From: Planctomycetes bacterium HGW-Planctomycetes-1
GTDB taxonomy: Bacteria > Planctomycetota > Phycisphaerae > Sedimentisphaerales > UBA12454
Reading direction: 5' to 3'
Assembly: GCA_002839495.1 (NCBI GenBank)
Contig: PGYD01000006.1
Span: 1-45,101 of the forward strand
Length of the DNA: 45,101 nucleotides
A model generated the notes under the pieces. The model was given only the letters and a program-made list of their open reading frames with translations. It did no database searches and was not told the DNA's origin. Position numbers and translations under genes: made by a program. This document shows, one piece after another, positions 24,288 to 32,296 of the stretch (the first letter of the stretch is position 1; each line of letters begins with the position of its first letter).

Positions 24288-24411
24288 TTGTGAGGATATA
24301 GAGCTCTCACAGCGAAGGATTGCCTGTTATTGTGGTGAAAATTATCAATACAGGGAAGATGTAAGCTCATAGGTAAAACGAAAACCAAAAATCCTTTGAA
24401 GGAGGAAGGTT
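24288..24411 (+). promoter_or_regulatory. Structured 5' leader (candidate cis-regulatory RNA)
   Basis: Three helices can be drawn by eye: GTGAG (24290-24294) with CTCAC (24306-24310), CCTGTTATTG (24323-24332) with CAATACAGG (24346-24354, one bulge), and an enclosing AAGGATT (24315-24321) with AATCCTT (24390-24396). The enclosing helix ends four bases before the strong ribosome site GGAGG (24401-24405), so its state could control access. An alternative pairing, GAGCT (24301) with AGCTC (24364), is also possible. It does not match a riboswitch consensus that I recognise. Confidence 0.5.
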
Positions 24412-26013
24412 ATGAAAAAGGCTTTATTATTTTTATTATTAACATCGTTAATTCTCATTTCCGGCTGTTATAGCTGTCACACGTGGATGGCAATGCAGGA
24501 TAAAACGCCGGCAGACCCTTCAGCAAAATTTATGTGGGATAATAACTGCCGTCCCGAACCTATGCCATTGCCCGAAAGGTGTGAACCGCTTCCGCAGCCG
24601 AAACCTCTGCCCCCGCCCCCGCCGCCTATGCCAAATTGCGCCGAGAGAATGTATCCCTGCGGAGGCTGCGGCGTCGTCAAGCTCGAAAAGTGTATGCCGA
24701 AGCAGGTGCAGACAGGCGGTGAATTCGAATACACCATAAAGGTTACGAACCTTACGGACGGCGATTTGACCGAGGTAGTCGTAACGGACACATTAGATGC
24801 GAATATTCAGCATAAATCCTCGACTCCGCCGGCGAATATCCGCGGCGACAAGTTCGTTTGGGCGTTCTCCGGCCTTGGACCGAAACAGGCTGTAGAAATC
24901 AAGGGCATTGCTATTGCCGTCGTAAGCGGCGTTCTTAAAAACTGTGCCGATGTTACATACAAAATGCCTGTTTGCGTTCAGTCCGTCAGCGTTCAGCCGA
25001 ATATCGTTGTTACGAAAACCGCTCCTGCCGAAGTTTCCATCTGCGACCCGATTAATGTGGTATTCAAGGTTGAAAACTCCGGTACAGGCCCGGCAAATAA
25101 CGCAAGAATTATCGACGAACTGCCCGAGGGCCTCGTAACCGCCCAAGGCTCAACGAAAATCGAAATCCCGATGGGTTCTCTGCTTGCCGGAACAGCAAGA
25201 AGCGTTGCAGTTTCTCTCATGGCTCAAAGGCCAGGCACTTTTGTAAATAAAGCTGTCGTTATTGCCGACGGCATAAATGTCGAATCTCCGACAGTTACGA
25301 CTACGGTCAAAAAACCGGTTCTTAAAATTACCAAAACCGGCCCCGATGAACAATATCTCGACAGAGAGCTTACCTATGAAATCACCGTAACCAATATCGG
25401 CGATTGGCCCGCCATCGATACTGTCATTGAAGAGTCAGCATCCGGCGGCCTGCGTTTCGTTAAGGCAAGTCAGGGCGGCACTCTCGTAAAGGACAAGGTT
25501 CTGTGGAAAATCGCAAAGCTGAATCCCGGCGCCACCGCAAAAACCTTTGTTATATATATGCCTGACGGTTTCGGCAAAATAGTAAATACCGCTACCGCCT
25601 CGGCCGTTTGTGCCGATGCTGTTAAGGCAACCGCTCAGACCGAGATTAAAGGCGTACCTGCGATTCTGCTTGAGGTTGTCGATATTACCGACCCGATAAA
25701 AGTCGGCAATGATGTTACCTACAGAATTACGGTAACGAATCAGGGTTCTGCGGTTGGCACAAACATCGTAATCAAAGCAATCCTCGAATCCGAGATGGAA
25801 TATGTAAGAAACGCCGGTGCAACGCAGGGCTCATTCGCAGGCGATACGGTCACCTTTACTCCGCTGCCTTCACTCAATCCGAGAACAAGAGCAAGCTGGG
25901 AAGTTACTGTAAAGGCCAAAGCGGTCGGCGATGTTCGGTTCAAAGCCACAATGAGAAGCGACCAACTTACAAGAGACGTCGAGGAAACCGAAGCAACCAC
26001 TTTCTACGAATAA
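24412..26013 (+). CDS. DUF11-repeat, Cys/Pro-rich lipoprotein (OmcB-like)
   Basis: A 533-residue lipoprotein: signal peptide with lipobox LISGC, lipidated C19. Next come a cysteine-rich section (CYSC, NNCRPEP, PERCEP), a proline run, and CAERMYPCGGCGVVKLEKCMP. The body contains four DUF11/OmcB-type Ig-like repeats with the repeated motif Y-T/E-I-x-V-T-N-x-G (GEFEYTIKVTNLTDGDL, INVVFKVENSGTGPA, LTYEITVTNIGDWPA, VTYRITVTNQGSAVG). The architecture resembles the chlamydial cysteine-rich outer membrane protein OmcB and its planctomycete relatives, pointing to a structural envelope role with disulfide cross-linking (inference). It has a strong Shine-Dalgarno site, a structured leader and its own terminator, suggesting high and regulated expression. 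Confidence 0.88.
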   Translation: MKKALLFLLLTSLILISGCYSCHTWMAMQDKTPADPSAKFMWDNNCRPEPMPLPERCEPLPQPKPLPPPPPPMPNCAERMYPCGGCGVVKLEKCMPKQVQTGGEFEYTIKVTNLTDGDLTEVVVTDTLDANIQHKSSTPPANIRGDKFVWAFSGLGPKQAVEIKGIAIAVVSGVLKNCADVTYKMPVCVQSVSVQPNIVVTKTAPAEVSICDPINVVFKVENSGTGPANNARIIDELPEGLVTAQGSTKIEIPMGSLLAGTARSVAVSLMAQRPGTFVNKAVVIADGINVESPTVTTTVKKPVLKITKTGPDEQYLDRELTYEITVTNIGDWPAIDTVIEESASGGLRFVKASQGGTLVKDKVLWKIAKLNPGATAKTFVIYMPDGFGKIVNTATASAVCADAVKATAQTEIKGVPAILLEVVDITDPIKVGNDVTYRITVTNQGSAVGTNIVIKAILESEMEYVRNAGATQGSFAGDTVTFTPLPSLNPRTRASWEVTVKAKAVGDVRFKATMRSDQLTRDVEETEATTFYE

Positions 26014-26042
26014 GCATAACTGCTTTATATAGAACAACTTAC

Positions 26043-26074
26043 AAGCCCCCAGTTGAAAAACTGGGGGCTTTTTT
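26043..26074 (+). terminator. Rho-independent terminator of the DUF11 lipoprotein gene
   Basis: A perfect 12-bp stem (AAGCCCCCAGTT / AACTGGGGGCTT) with GAAA loop, followed by a T-run (26069-26074), begins 29 bp after the stop codon. The CCCCCAGT stem core is the same as that of the REP at 23155-23181, so a REP-derived origin is possible. Confidence 0.92.
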
Positions 26075-26152
26075 AATAAATTGATAGTGGACTGTCGGCG
26101 GCAAATCTGTTAGTTTCAATGTGAATGGTATTTTTTAACAAGGAGGTATTTT

Positions 26153-26518
26153 ATGCAGTGGCTGCCTAAAATTATCGCCGTTCTTATCGTAATTGACGGA
26201 ATTGTAGTTCTCTTCAGACCAGACCTTTTGAAAAAATACTGTCAGCTTTTCTCCGAGGGGGCGACAATTTACATCGCTGCGATTATCAAGGCCCTTATCG
26301 GCGCCGGATTTCTTTTCGGCGTCTCGGAAAAATGTCATCTCCAATCGGTAATAATCGCCTTCGGAATTTTAGCTATTGTCGGCGCGGTTTTCATTATCGC
26401 TGCCCCGCAAAAGGCAAGAGCTATAACCGGCTGGCTCGCAAACAAAAACACCACAACACTGCGGCTGCTTGCGATAATCTATTTACTTATCGGCGCTCTG
26501 CTCGTTTACTCATCTTAA
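26153..26518 (+). CDS. Small four-helix membrane protein
   Basis: A 121-residue protein of unknown function with about four hydrophobic helices: LPKIIAVLIVIDGIVVLF, IYIAAIIKALIGAGFLFGV, SVIIAFGILAIVGAVFIIAA and LRLLAIIYLLIGALLVY. The FRPDLLKKY segment after helix 1 recalls small DUF2065-like membrane proteins, but the match is too weak to name. AAGGAGG lies 8 bp before the ATG. The gene is convergent with the porin gene, and their 3' ends overlap by four bases. Confidence 0.7.
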   Translation: MQWLPKIIAVLIVIDGIVVLFRPDLLKKYCQLFSEGATIYIAAIIKALIGAGFLFGVSEKCHLQSVIIAFGILAIVGAVFIIAAPQKARAITGWLANKNTTTLRLLAIIYLLIGALLVYSS

Positions 26519-27741
26519 AAAGCTAAATGCACCCGAACTGCCATCACCGTCGCATTATCCGTATTAACCGCTCCGGGATGCATAATATATTGCAGTGAAG
26601 GCGTAATATTAACATTGGGCATAATTTGAGCGTTATAATAAACTTCATAAACCGTTTCAGCGTCTTCGGTATATGTAACCTTTGCCTTGTCGCTCATAAA
26701 TCCTTTCGCGAAGCCGAATCCGAGTACATCTTCATCTCTGCCAGCGAAAAGCCCCTGATATTGAACGCCTGCACTTACGAAATTAGTTAAATCGTTTGTC
26801 TTGCTCGGAGCATAACCGTATCTAAAAAACGCTCCGAGTCCCTGTTCGTCATCGGCATTTTCTTTAAACAATACCTGGTCGAAAGACAGATAAAAACCCT
26901 TATCGTCGCGATAGAGCTTTTCGCTGTCGGAATGGCTTTTCGGCTGCGGGTCGTACCAAACACCAACCCTGTAAGCGCCTTTCATAGGCCCTTTAGCAGA
27001 AGCAATTTCGGTAACGATTCCCGTTTCTGCGATGCTGAAGAAATAATCCCCATCGTGGAAAGTTGTTTGAAATCCGGTTTCTCTTACATCGGACTGAGCG
27101 TCTGCTATTGCCGCCGAAATATACCACCATTCGACCGGCTTATAAAAACCAGCCGCGCCGAGACCTTCATTGGGAAAAGGAATTGTCGGATTATTTACCA
27201 AAGCGCCGTTCATAAATTGTGTCGTCTCGTCGTTGGCAAAGCTGCTGCAGTCGAAACTGACCGGACATCCGCTGCACTCGAATCCGCCGGTAAGGTCGAT
27301 TTTACCGATTCGTAAAAGAAATTTATTATCTGCAAAGCCCTGCTGATACCAAAATTCGACGATATCCAAAGACCTGTGTCCATAGGCATTCGTATTTACA
27401 CCAAAAAAACTCCCGACAGAATAAGAATCTATTCCGCCGGCATCGTGCCATGCCCCTCGGCCATGTATATAAAACATAGAATCTTCGAGATTGAACAGCT
27501 TCTTATTGTCCAAAGTAAGCTCGATGTCGTACCTGCCGACATACCGGCCCCGCTTTCGATGCGTACTCAGCCCGCCCTTGACATTGCCTTGAAAAATATG
27601 CGTAGTGGAAATACCAAGCTCTATACCTTTGTCTTCCAAATAACCGCTTAATGAGTTTTCGCCATTATCGGATGAATATGCCTCGGCGGAAAAAAGAATT
27701 GATAACAGCAAAACCGTCCAAACCAAACGCCTCTTAACCAT
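26515..27741 (-). CDS. OprB-like carbohydrate-selective porin
   Basis: A 408-residue outer-membrane beta-barrel: signal peptide (residues 1-21, cleavage near SAEA), then alternating amphipathic strands and a terminal phenylalanine (VRVHLAF), the usual barrel-assembly signal. OprB features include GIELGISTTHIFQGNVKGGL, SLDIVEFWYQQGFADNKFLLRIGKID and NEGLGAAGFYKPVEWWYISAAI. A four-cysteine patch (FECSGCPVSFDCSSF) is unusual. Family knowledge: OprB takes up sugars. Here it starts only 20 bp after feoB and looks like the last gene of the dtxR-feoA-feoB operon, so transport related to iron is possible (inference). Confidence 0.85.
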   Translation of the reverse strand: MVKRRLVWTVLLLSILFSAEAYSSDNGENSLSGYLEDKGIELGISTTHIFQGNVKGGLSTHRKRGRYVGRYDIELTLDNKKLFNLEDSMFYIHGRGAWHDAGGIDSYSVGSFFGVNTNAYGHRSLDIVEFWYQQGFADNKFLLRIGKIDLTGGFECSGCPVSFDCSSFANDETTQFMNGALVNNPTIPFPNEGLGAAGFYKPVEWWYISAAIADAQSDVRETGFQTTFHDGDYFFSIAETGIVTEIASAKGPMKGAYRVGVWYDPQPKSHSDSEKLYRDDKGFYLSFDQVLFKENADDEQGLGAFFRYGYAPSKTNDLTNFVSAGVQYQGLFAGRDEDVLGFGFAKGFMSDKAKVTYTEDAETVYEVYYNAQIMPNVNITPSLQYIMHPGAVNTDNATVMAVRVHLAF

Positions 27742-27761
27742 TTGAAATCCCTTTCAAAATT

Positions 27762-29822
27762 CTAAAATATCAGCATTCCGACCTGATATACTACAAACGT
27801 AACCATATACGCCAGTGTTGTAAGTCCTGCCCATTGAAATATCGCCCAGCCGATTCTGCCAGTCTCGCTGCGCGTAATAGCAATAGTGGCGATACAGGGC
27901 GCGCTTATAAGACAAAACAGCATAACACAAAATCCCTGCAAAGGCGTATAATCGCTCCTTAATTTTTCCTGCAGGACAGAAGCATCATCGTGTTCGGAAA
28001 CAGCATAAACAATCCCCATCTGCGCAACGAAAACTTCTTTCGCCGCCATAGAGCCTATCAGGGCAGTGGCGATTTTATAATCAAATCCGAGCGGTTTTAA
28101 TGCAGGCTCAAGAGTGCTGCCGGCCCTGCCGATTACGCTGTATTTCAGCATAGCCGTCTGCGCCTCGGCATCATTCAGGCCCGCAAGTTTTTCAGCGTTC
28201 ATTCGCGGATACCTCGCAGCAGCCCACAAAATTATCGAAAGAAGCAGGATAATCGTGCCGGCCTTTTTCAGATACAGCCAGCCCCGTTCCCACATATGCA
28301 GCAGAACAGATTTTGCCGTCGGCATCCTGTACGGAGGCAATTCCATTACATAAGGAATCGTCTCGCCCTTTAATAAGGTAATTCTCAAAATTTTTGCTGC
28401 GATAACGGCAAGAGCAATCCCGATAAAATAAATCAGCCACATTACAGGCCCCCGCCACTGCTCGGCGAAAAACGCGGGAATTATAAGAGCATAAATAGTT
28501 AACTTTGCTCCGCAGCTAAACAGCGGCATTACAAGAATTGTGGTAATTCTGTTGCGTCTATTTTCGAGTATTCTGCACGCCATTATCGCAGGCACGGAAC
28601 AGCCGAAGCCGATAAGCATAGGAATAAAACTTTTGCCGTGCAGTCCGATTTTGTGCATCAGTCTGTCGGTAACGAAAGCCGCCCTTGCCATATAGCCGCT
28701 GTCTTCCAATATCGCAATCGCCGCAAACAGAAGCATTATATTCGGCAGAAATACTACTACGCCGCCTACCCCACCGATTATGCCGTCAACTAAAAGCGAT
28801 TTCAGTATATTATCGCTTCCGGCAGACCAAAAACCGGAAATGCCTCTGCCAAGCCAGCCAAAAAACATCTCAAGCCAGCCCATCGGCCATTCGCTGAATC
28901 GGAATGTCAAATCGAAAACTATATACATCATCGCTATAAAAATCGGCAGTCCGAAAATCTTATGCGTCATTACCGTGTCTATCATATCGCTGCGATTGTG
29001 TCGGATTTCAACCGTATTTTTCACCGTTTCCTGACAGGCGCCGGATATAAAACCGTATCGTCTGTCGGCAATTATTATCTCAGGCTCTTCGCCGAAAATA
29101 TTCTTCAAACGAAGAATGCTTTCCATAACAGAAATGACAATTTCCTCATTATGAATATGCCCCAAAACATCCGCATCCTGTTCGAGCAGTTTTATCACTG
29201 TCCATCGGTCATTTCGCAGTTCATCGAATTTCTGCTGCAGTTTTTCGATTTCTTTTTCTATTTCACTGCCGTATTTAATCAGCGAAGCCGGATTCTTCGG
29301 CTGCTGCTGAGCCGTTTGAATAATACCGTCAAGAAGTTCGTCGATGCCCTGCTTTTTATTGCCTACCGTCTGAACGATTCTAACTTCGAGCAGTGCGGAA
29401 AGTTTTTCGATATCGAAGACAAGCCCTTTCTGCCGGGCGATATCGCTCATATTGAACGCCAGAACCAGCGGAACATTAAGCTCCATAAGCTGAACGGCAA
29501 GATAAAGATTTCTTTCGATATTCGAGGCATCGACCACATCAACCACAACATCCGGCTTTTGCTCGATAATGAAATTTCTCGAAACGACTTCCTCTGTCGA
29601 GTAAGCGGTAAGGCTGTAAGTGCCGGGCAGGTCGATAATATCGAGTTCATAATCCTGATAACGGCAGAAGCCCTCTTTTTTCTCGACGGTAACGCCGGGA
29701 TAATTGCCGACATGCTGGCGCATACCGGTTAGAGAATTGAAAATTGTGGTTTTGCCGCTGTTGGGATTGCCCGCCAGAGCTACTGTAATTTTTTTAATCT
29801 TCTCGGCCATTGGTGGTATCAT
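27762..29822 (-). CDS. feoB: FeoB: ferrous iron transporter
   Basis: Inner-membrane Fe(II) permease with an N-terminal GTPase domain. G1 is AGNPNSGKTTIFNSLTG (residues 17-33), the switch I region is GNYPGVTVEKKEG, G3 is DLPGTYSL and G4 is NMSD. The membrane part shows two Gate repeats with the conserved cysteines in GFGCSVPAIMACR and PLFSCGAKLTIYAL, plus MAAKEVFVAQMG. 686 aa is a normal length. The start codon at 29822 overlaps the feoA stop (ATGA), which argues for coupling. An internal ATG at 29810 (MAEKIKK) is a possible alternative start. It lies downstream of a DtxR-type regulator and upstream of a porin gene. Confidence 0.97.
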   Translation of the reverse strand: MIPPMAEKIKKITVALAGNPNSGKTTIFNSLTGMRQHVGNYPGVTVEKKEGFCRYQDYELDIIDLPGTYSLTAYSTEEVVSRNFIIEQKPDVVVDVVDASNIERNLYLAVQLMELNVPLVLAFNMSDIARQKGLVFDIEKLSALLEVRIVQTVGNKKQGIDELLDGIIQTAQQQPKNPASLIKYGSEIEKEIEKLQQKFDELRNDRWTVIKLLEQDADVLGHIHNEEIVISVMESILRLKNIFGEEPEIIIADRRYGFISGACQETVKNTVEIRHNRSDMIDTVMTHKIFGLPIFIAMMYIVFDLTFRFSEWPMGWLEMFFGWLGRGISGFWSAGSDNILKSLLVDGIIGGVGGVVVFLPNIMLLFAAIAILEDSGYMARAAFVTDRLMHKIGLHGKSFIPMLIGFGCSVPAIMACRILENRRNRITTILVMPLFSCGAKLTIYALIIPAFFAEQWRGPVMWLIYFIGIALAVIAAKILRITLLKGETIPYVMELPPYRMPTAKSVLLHMWERGWLYLKKAGTIILLLSIILWAAARYPRMNAEKLAGLNDAEAQTAMLKYSVIGRAGSTLEPALKPLGFDYKIATALIGSMAAKEVFVAQMGIVYAVSEHDDASVLQEKLRSDYTPLQGFCVMLFCLISAPCIATIAITRSETGRIGWAIFQWAGLTTLAYMVTFVVYQVGMLIF

Positions 29823-30064
29823 CTTTCCGATAGTTTAACGATAATTTTCCCGGCCATACCTCTGCCCAGAACCATTCGAGAGCCTTTAAGCTCGATAACA
29901 AACGGGCCGGGATGGCCGTTGTTTATAACCTTAAATTCAGCCCCTGCCAAAAGTCCCATCGCGGCAAGTCTGGCCTTAAGCCCCTGCCCGGCATCGATTT
30001 TTAAGAGCCGAACCTTCGTGCCGTTAGTTATATTCGTCAAAAAAGTCTGTCCCTGAGTTGTCAT
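29819..30064 (-). CDS. feoA: FeoA: ferrous iron transport accessory protein
   Basis: An 81-residue SH3-like protein: KVRLLKIDAGQGLKARLAAMGLLAGAEFKVI (residues about 17-47, read as a run of motifs), GPFVIELKGSRMVLGRGMAGKI and IVKLS at the C-terminus. It assists FeoB. I start at the ATG at 30064, five bases after the regulator's stop. A TTG at 30091 would overlap the regulator gene and add nine atypical residues. It ends in the feoB start codon. Confidence 0.92.
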   Translation of the reverse strand: MTTQGQTFLTNITNGTKVRLLKIDAGQGLKARLAAMGLLAGAEFKVINNGHPGPFVIELKGSRMVLGRGMAGKIIVKLSER

Positions 30065-30069
30065 AAAAG

Positions 30070-30519
30070 TTAAATCCCTTTCGAACGGCAATATTTTTGA
30101 AAATCAGCAATGATGTCCGTTCCTTTCTTGCTGTAACTTGTTGAAAATTCGGTGAAATCCAGCAATTTAGAAATAACCGCTTGCCCAAGTGCGTGTTCGG
30201 CCTTACAGGCCGCCTTTTCTGCAATCTGTTTTTCAACACCAAGAACATTAACAAAAAACGTTTCGAGGACGTTGTGCCGATAGACGACAAATTGAGCCTG
30301 TTGTCGGCCTTTTTCGGTAAGACCTATAAACCCGTAAGGCTGATGATCTACTAACCCCTTACTGTTCAATAGCTTAAGTGCGCCGGTAACCGAAGCCCTT
30401 GATACGCCGAGACTTTCGGCTATATCCTTACTTCTGGCGACTTTATGTCGGCAAATCAGGTTATAAATAGCCTCAAGGTAGTCTTCTAATGAAGCACTCA
30501 ATTTTTTCTTTACAGCCAT
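30070..30519 (-). CDS. DtxR/IdeR-family iron-dependent transcriptional repressor
   Basis: A 149-residue regulator. The N-terminal winged helix is SLEDYLEAIYNLICRHKVAR, DIAESLGVSRASVTGALKLL, GLVDHQPYGFIGLTEKG. The metal-binding dimerisation domain carries H82, E86, C105, E108 and H109 (YRHNVLETFF ... CKAEHAL). These positions match H79/E83/C102/E105/H106 of DtxR with a constant offset of three. The cysteine at 105, rather than the glutamate of MntR, favours iron over manganese sensing. There is no C-terminal SH3 domain fused, and FeoA (SH3-like) is encoded next. The gene heads the Feo operon and faces an operator within its own promoter, so autoregulation is likely. Confidence 0.93.
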   Translation of the reverse strand: MAVKKKLSASLEDYLEAIYNLICRHKVARSKDIAESLGVSRASVTGALKLLNSKGLVDHQPYGFIGLTEKGRQQAQFVVYRHNVLETFFVNVLGVEKQIAEKAACKAEHALGQAVISKLLDFTEFSTSYSKKGTDIIADFQKYCRSKGI

Positions 30520-30531
30520 ATATTGCTCCTT

Positions 30532-30572
30532 TTAGCTATGACTAATATAGTTAGCTGTACCTAACTTTGCAA
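30532..30572 (-). promoter_or_regulatory. DtxR-type operator inside the regulator/feo promoter
   Basis: On the minus strand TTGCAA (30572-30567), a 17-bp spacer and TATATT (30549-30544) form the promoter. The spacer is filled by the palindrome GTTAGGTACAGCTAAC (30565-30550), which resembles DtxR/MntR boxes. A second, weaker palindrome TTAGTCATAGCTAA (30545-30532) covers the start-site region. AAGGAG at 30530-30525 (minus strand) is the ribosome site. Bound regulator would block polymerase directly. Confidence 0.8.
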
Positions 30573-30598
30573 GTAAAAAATCATAAAATTTTTAATTG

Positions 30599-30627
30599 TT
30601 GAAAAAAAGACGTTTTGCGTGTTAAAT
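30599..30627 (+). promoter_or_regulatory. Candidate promoter of the GT39 gene cluster
   Basis: TTGAAA (30599-30604), 17 bp, TTAAAT (30622-30627), 41 bp before the start codon at 30668. Moderate match only. Confidence 0.4.
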
Positions 30628-30667
30628 TCATTGTTTAAATGGTATTAGAATTCAGGGATTTCAAAAA

Positions 30668-32281
30668 ATGACCAAAAAAGAAGAAATTAATAATATCGAG
30701 CGTCAGGATTCCGGAAGTTTCTGGCTTTTTGTAATTTTAATCCTCGTATTTTTAACGATAACTTTGTCCCGCGATATTAACCGGCCTTTTTGCGGTCTGC
30801 ATAGTTGGGCGCAGGCCAGCGGAGCGTGGGCCGCTCGTGCTCACGTCAAATACGGATTAAATTATACGAAGGGTGTTTCGACCTGGGCAGTAGGTATGCC
30901 CCCTGCTGAAAACCCGGCTCGTTATTGGGACCATCCCCAATTAAATGTTCTCGTAGCGGCAGGTTTTATGAAAATATTCGGCATAAATGAATGGGGGCTG
31001 CGAACCGGTGAAATAATCATCTCTATTTTCGCTATGCTCGTCTTTATACTAATGGTTCGGGACATTTCAAACGAACGGGTCGCAATTCTCTCGGCGGCAA
31101 TATACACAATATTTCCCATTACAAGTTATTTCGGTATGGGCAGTTGGCCGGTGCTGCTCGGATATCTATCGATGTGGATATACCTTATAATAACAGGTTA
31201 TATCCCCAAAACCTCCAAAAAATACCATTATGTTATTTTGGCAATAACGTTATTTTTGGGGGTACAATTTAGCTGGGTAGGATTCTTCTTCGCGATGGGC
31301 ATCGGGGTTCATTATGTTTTGGCTTGTCTTATAAAAAGAAAACTGCCGAATTGGCCTCTGCTTATAATACTCGCTGCCGCGCCTTTGTGCAGTATGATTT
31401 TAAATTTCATTGTTATGGCAACGGGCTACGGTTGGAATATAAGTAAAATAACAGAATTGTACAAATGGCGTTCCGCAGAAGGAGAAATGCAGGGTTTCAA
31501 TTGGGGAGAATGGTTCGCAAAAATGTGGGAATTTGCCATTACAAATTTTACAGTTGTCGGCCTTATCGCCGCTATTTTCTATCTGACAATCGGACAGCTT
31601 TTTGTTTTTGCTATACCCAAAGATAAAACCGGAAAAAGGGAATTGCAGTTTCCCTGTTTTTGGCTGTTTTTCCTTATCCCGTTTTTCCAGCTTTTTATAC
31701 TCAAGGGCTGTCTTTGGAGACATCAGACGTGGGAAATGCCTCTGACTCCCTTCTTCGCTATCGCGACAGCCTTGACTATTATCGGTATCGGCCGGATGCT
31801 CGGCAAAAAACTAAACAAATATATCGCTGCCGCCGGTCAGTTAATTTTTGCATCTGTATTTATAATTTCCTGTATCATAGGAACAACTTATTATTACAAC
31901 ATCCGCTGGCAGCCTGAAGCCAAAATAGAGCTTTTCAAAAAACTCGAACAGCAAATCCCGCCCGATAAGGCCTTATTAAGTTTCGAGGATTTTATCGTCA
32001 ATCAGCACGAGTCCAAAGGCGGTTTTATCCGGCCCGAAATCGCCTGGCATCTCGACAGGGATATAACTCCTGCCCGCACTATCGAGGCGATTAAACAATA
32101 CGCATCTACCGGTCGATACCCTTATTATCTTATACCTGCGGTAAACGACTTATCGCCGCTGATAAACCAGCTCAAACAGGATTATCAATACGAATATGTA
32201 CCCGGCGTTTCCGGTGAATCAACAAAAGACGGCAAATTCCTCAAGGCCGGTATGTATCCTTATATGATTTTCAGCCTATAG
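30668..32281 (+). CDS. GT39/ArnT-like membrane glycosyltransferase
   Basis: A 537-residue integral membrane protein with about ten spans. The segment FCGLHSWAQASGAWAARAHV after helix 1, then PPAENPARYWDHPQLNVL, is characteristic of a GT-C (PMT_2/ArnT-like) group common in planctomycetes. These enzymes use a polyprenyl-phosphate sugar and transfer it on the outer face of the membrane. The catalytic acidic residue usually lies in the first periplasmic loop; RDINRPF (residues 35-41) is the visible candidate. Donor supply could come from the DPM-like enzyme at 36691-37647. The next gene starts 15 bp downstream, so it heads a + strand operon of five genes. Confidence 0.82.
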   Translation: MTKKEEINNIERQDSGSFWLFVILILVFLTITLSRDINRPFCGLHSWAQASGAWAARAHVKYGLNYTKGVSTWAVGMPPAENPARYWDHPQLNVLVAAGFMKIFGINEWGLRTGEIIISIFAMLVFILMVRDISNERVAILSAAIYTIFPITSYFGMGSWPVLLGYLSMWIYLIITGYIPKTSKKYHYVILAITLFLGVQFSWVGFFFAMGIGVHYVLACLIKRKLPNWPLLIILAAAPLCSMILNFIVMATGYGWNISKITELYKWRSAEGEMQGFNWGEWFAKMWEFAITNFTVVGLIAAIFYLTIGQLFVFAIPKDKTGKRELQFPCFWLFFLIPFFQLFILKGCLWRHQTWEMPLTPFFAIATALTIIGIGRMLGKKLNKYIAAAGQLIFASVFIISCIIGTTYYYNIRWQPEAKIELFKKLEQQIPPDKALLSFEDFIVNQHESKGGFIRPEIAWHLDRDITPARTIEAIKQYASTGRYPYYLIPAVNDLSPLINQLKQDYQYEYVPGVSGESTKDGKFLKAGMYPYMIFSL

Positions 32282-32296
32282 GCGAAGTAAAATAAT

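Larger units (their letters stand above)
24101..24411. other. 311-bp divergent regulatory region between rmuC and the DUF11 lipoprotein gene
   Basis: Contents from left to right: the rmuC promoter (24133-24161), an AT-rich hairpin GTTTTTT-GGGTCCT-AAAAAAC (24200-24220), two CCTAAAAAA repeats (24211 and 24241), an extended -10 promoter for the right-hand gene (24273-24281) and a structured leader (24288-24411). No open reading frame is supported here. Confidence 0.6.

Noticed and set aside
24288-24411. c-di-GMP (GEMM) riboswitch
   Set aside because: Leader lacks the conserved GEMM core sequences and tetraloop-receptor pattern.
26043-26074. Further REP copy
   Set aside because: Stem core resembles the REP, but loop, flanks and T-run fit a terminator better; noted only as possibly REP-derived.
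28962-29732. 256-residue plus-strand frame inside feoB
   Set aside because: A shadow of the well-supported feoB; composition typical of an antisense frame.
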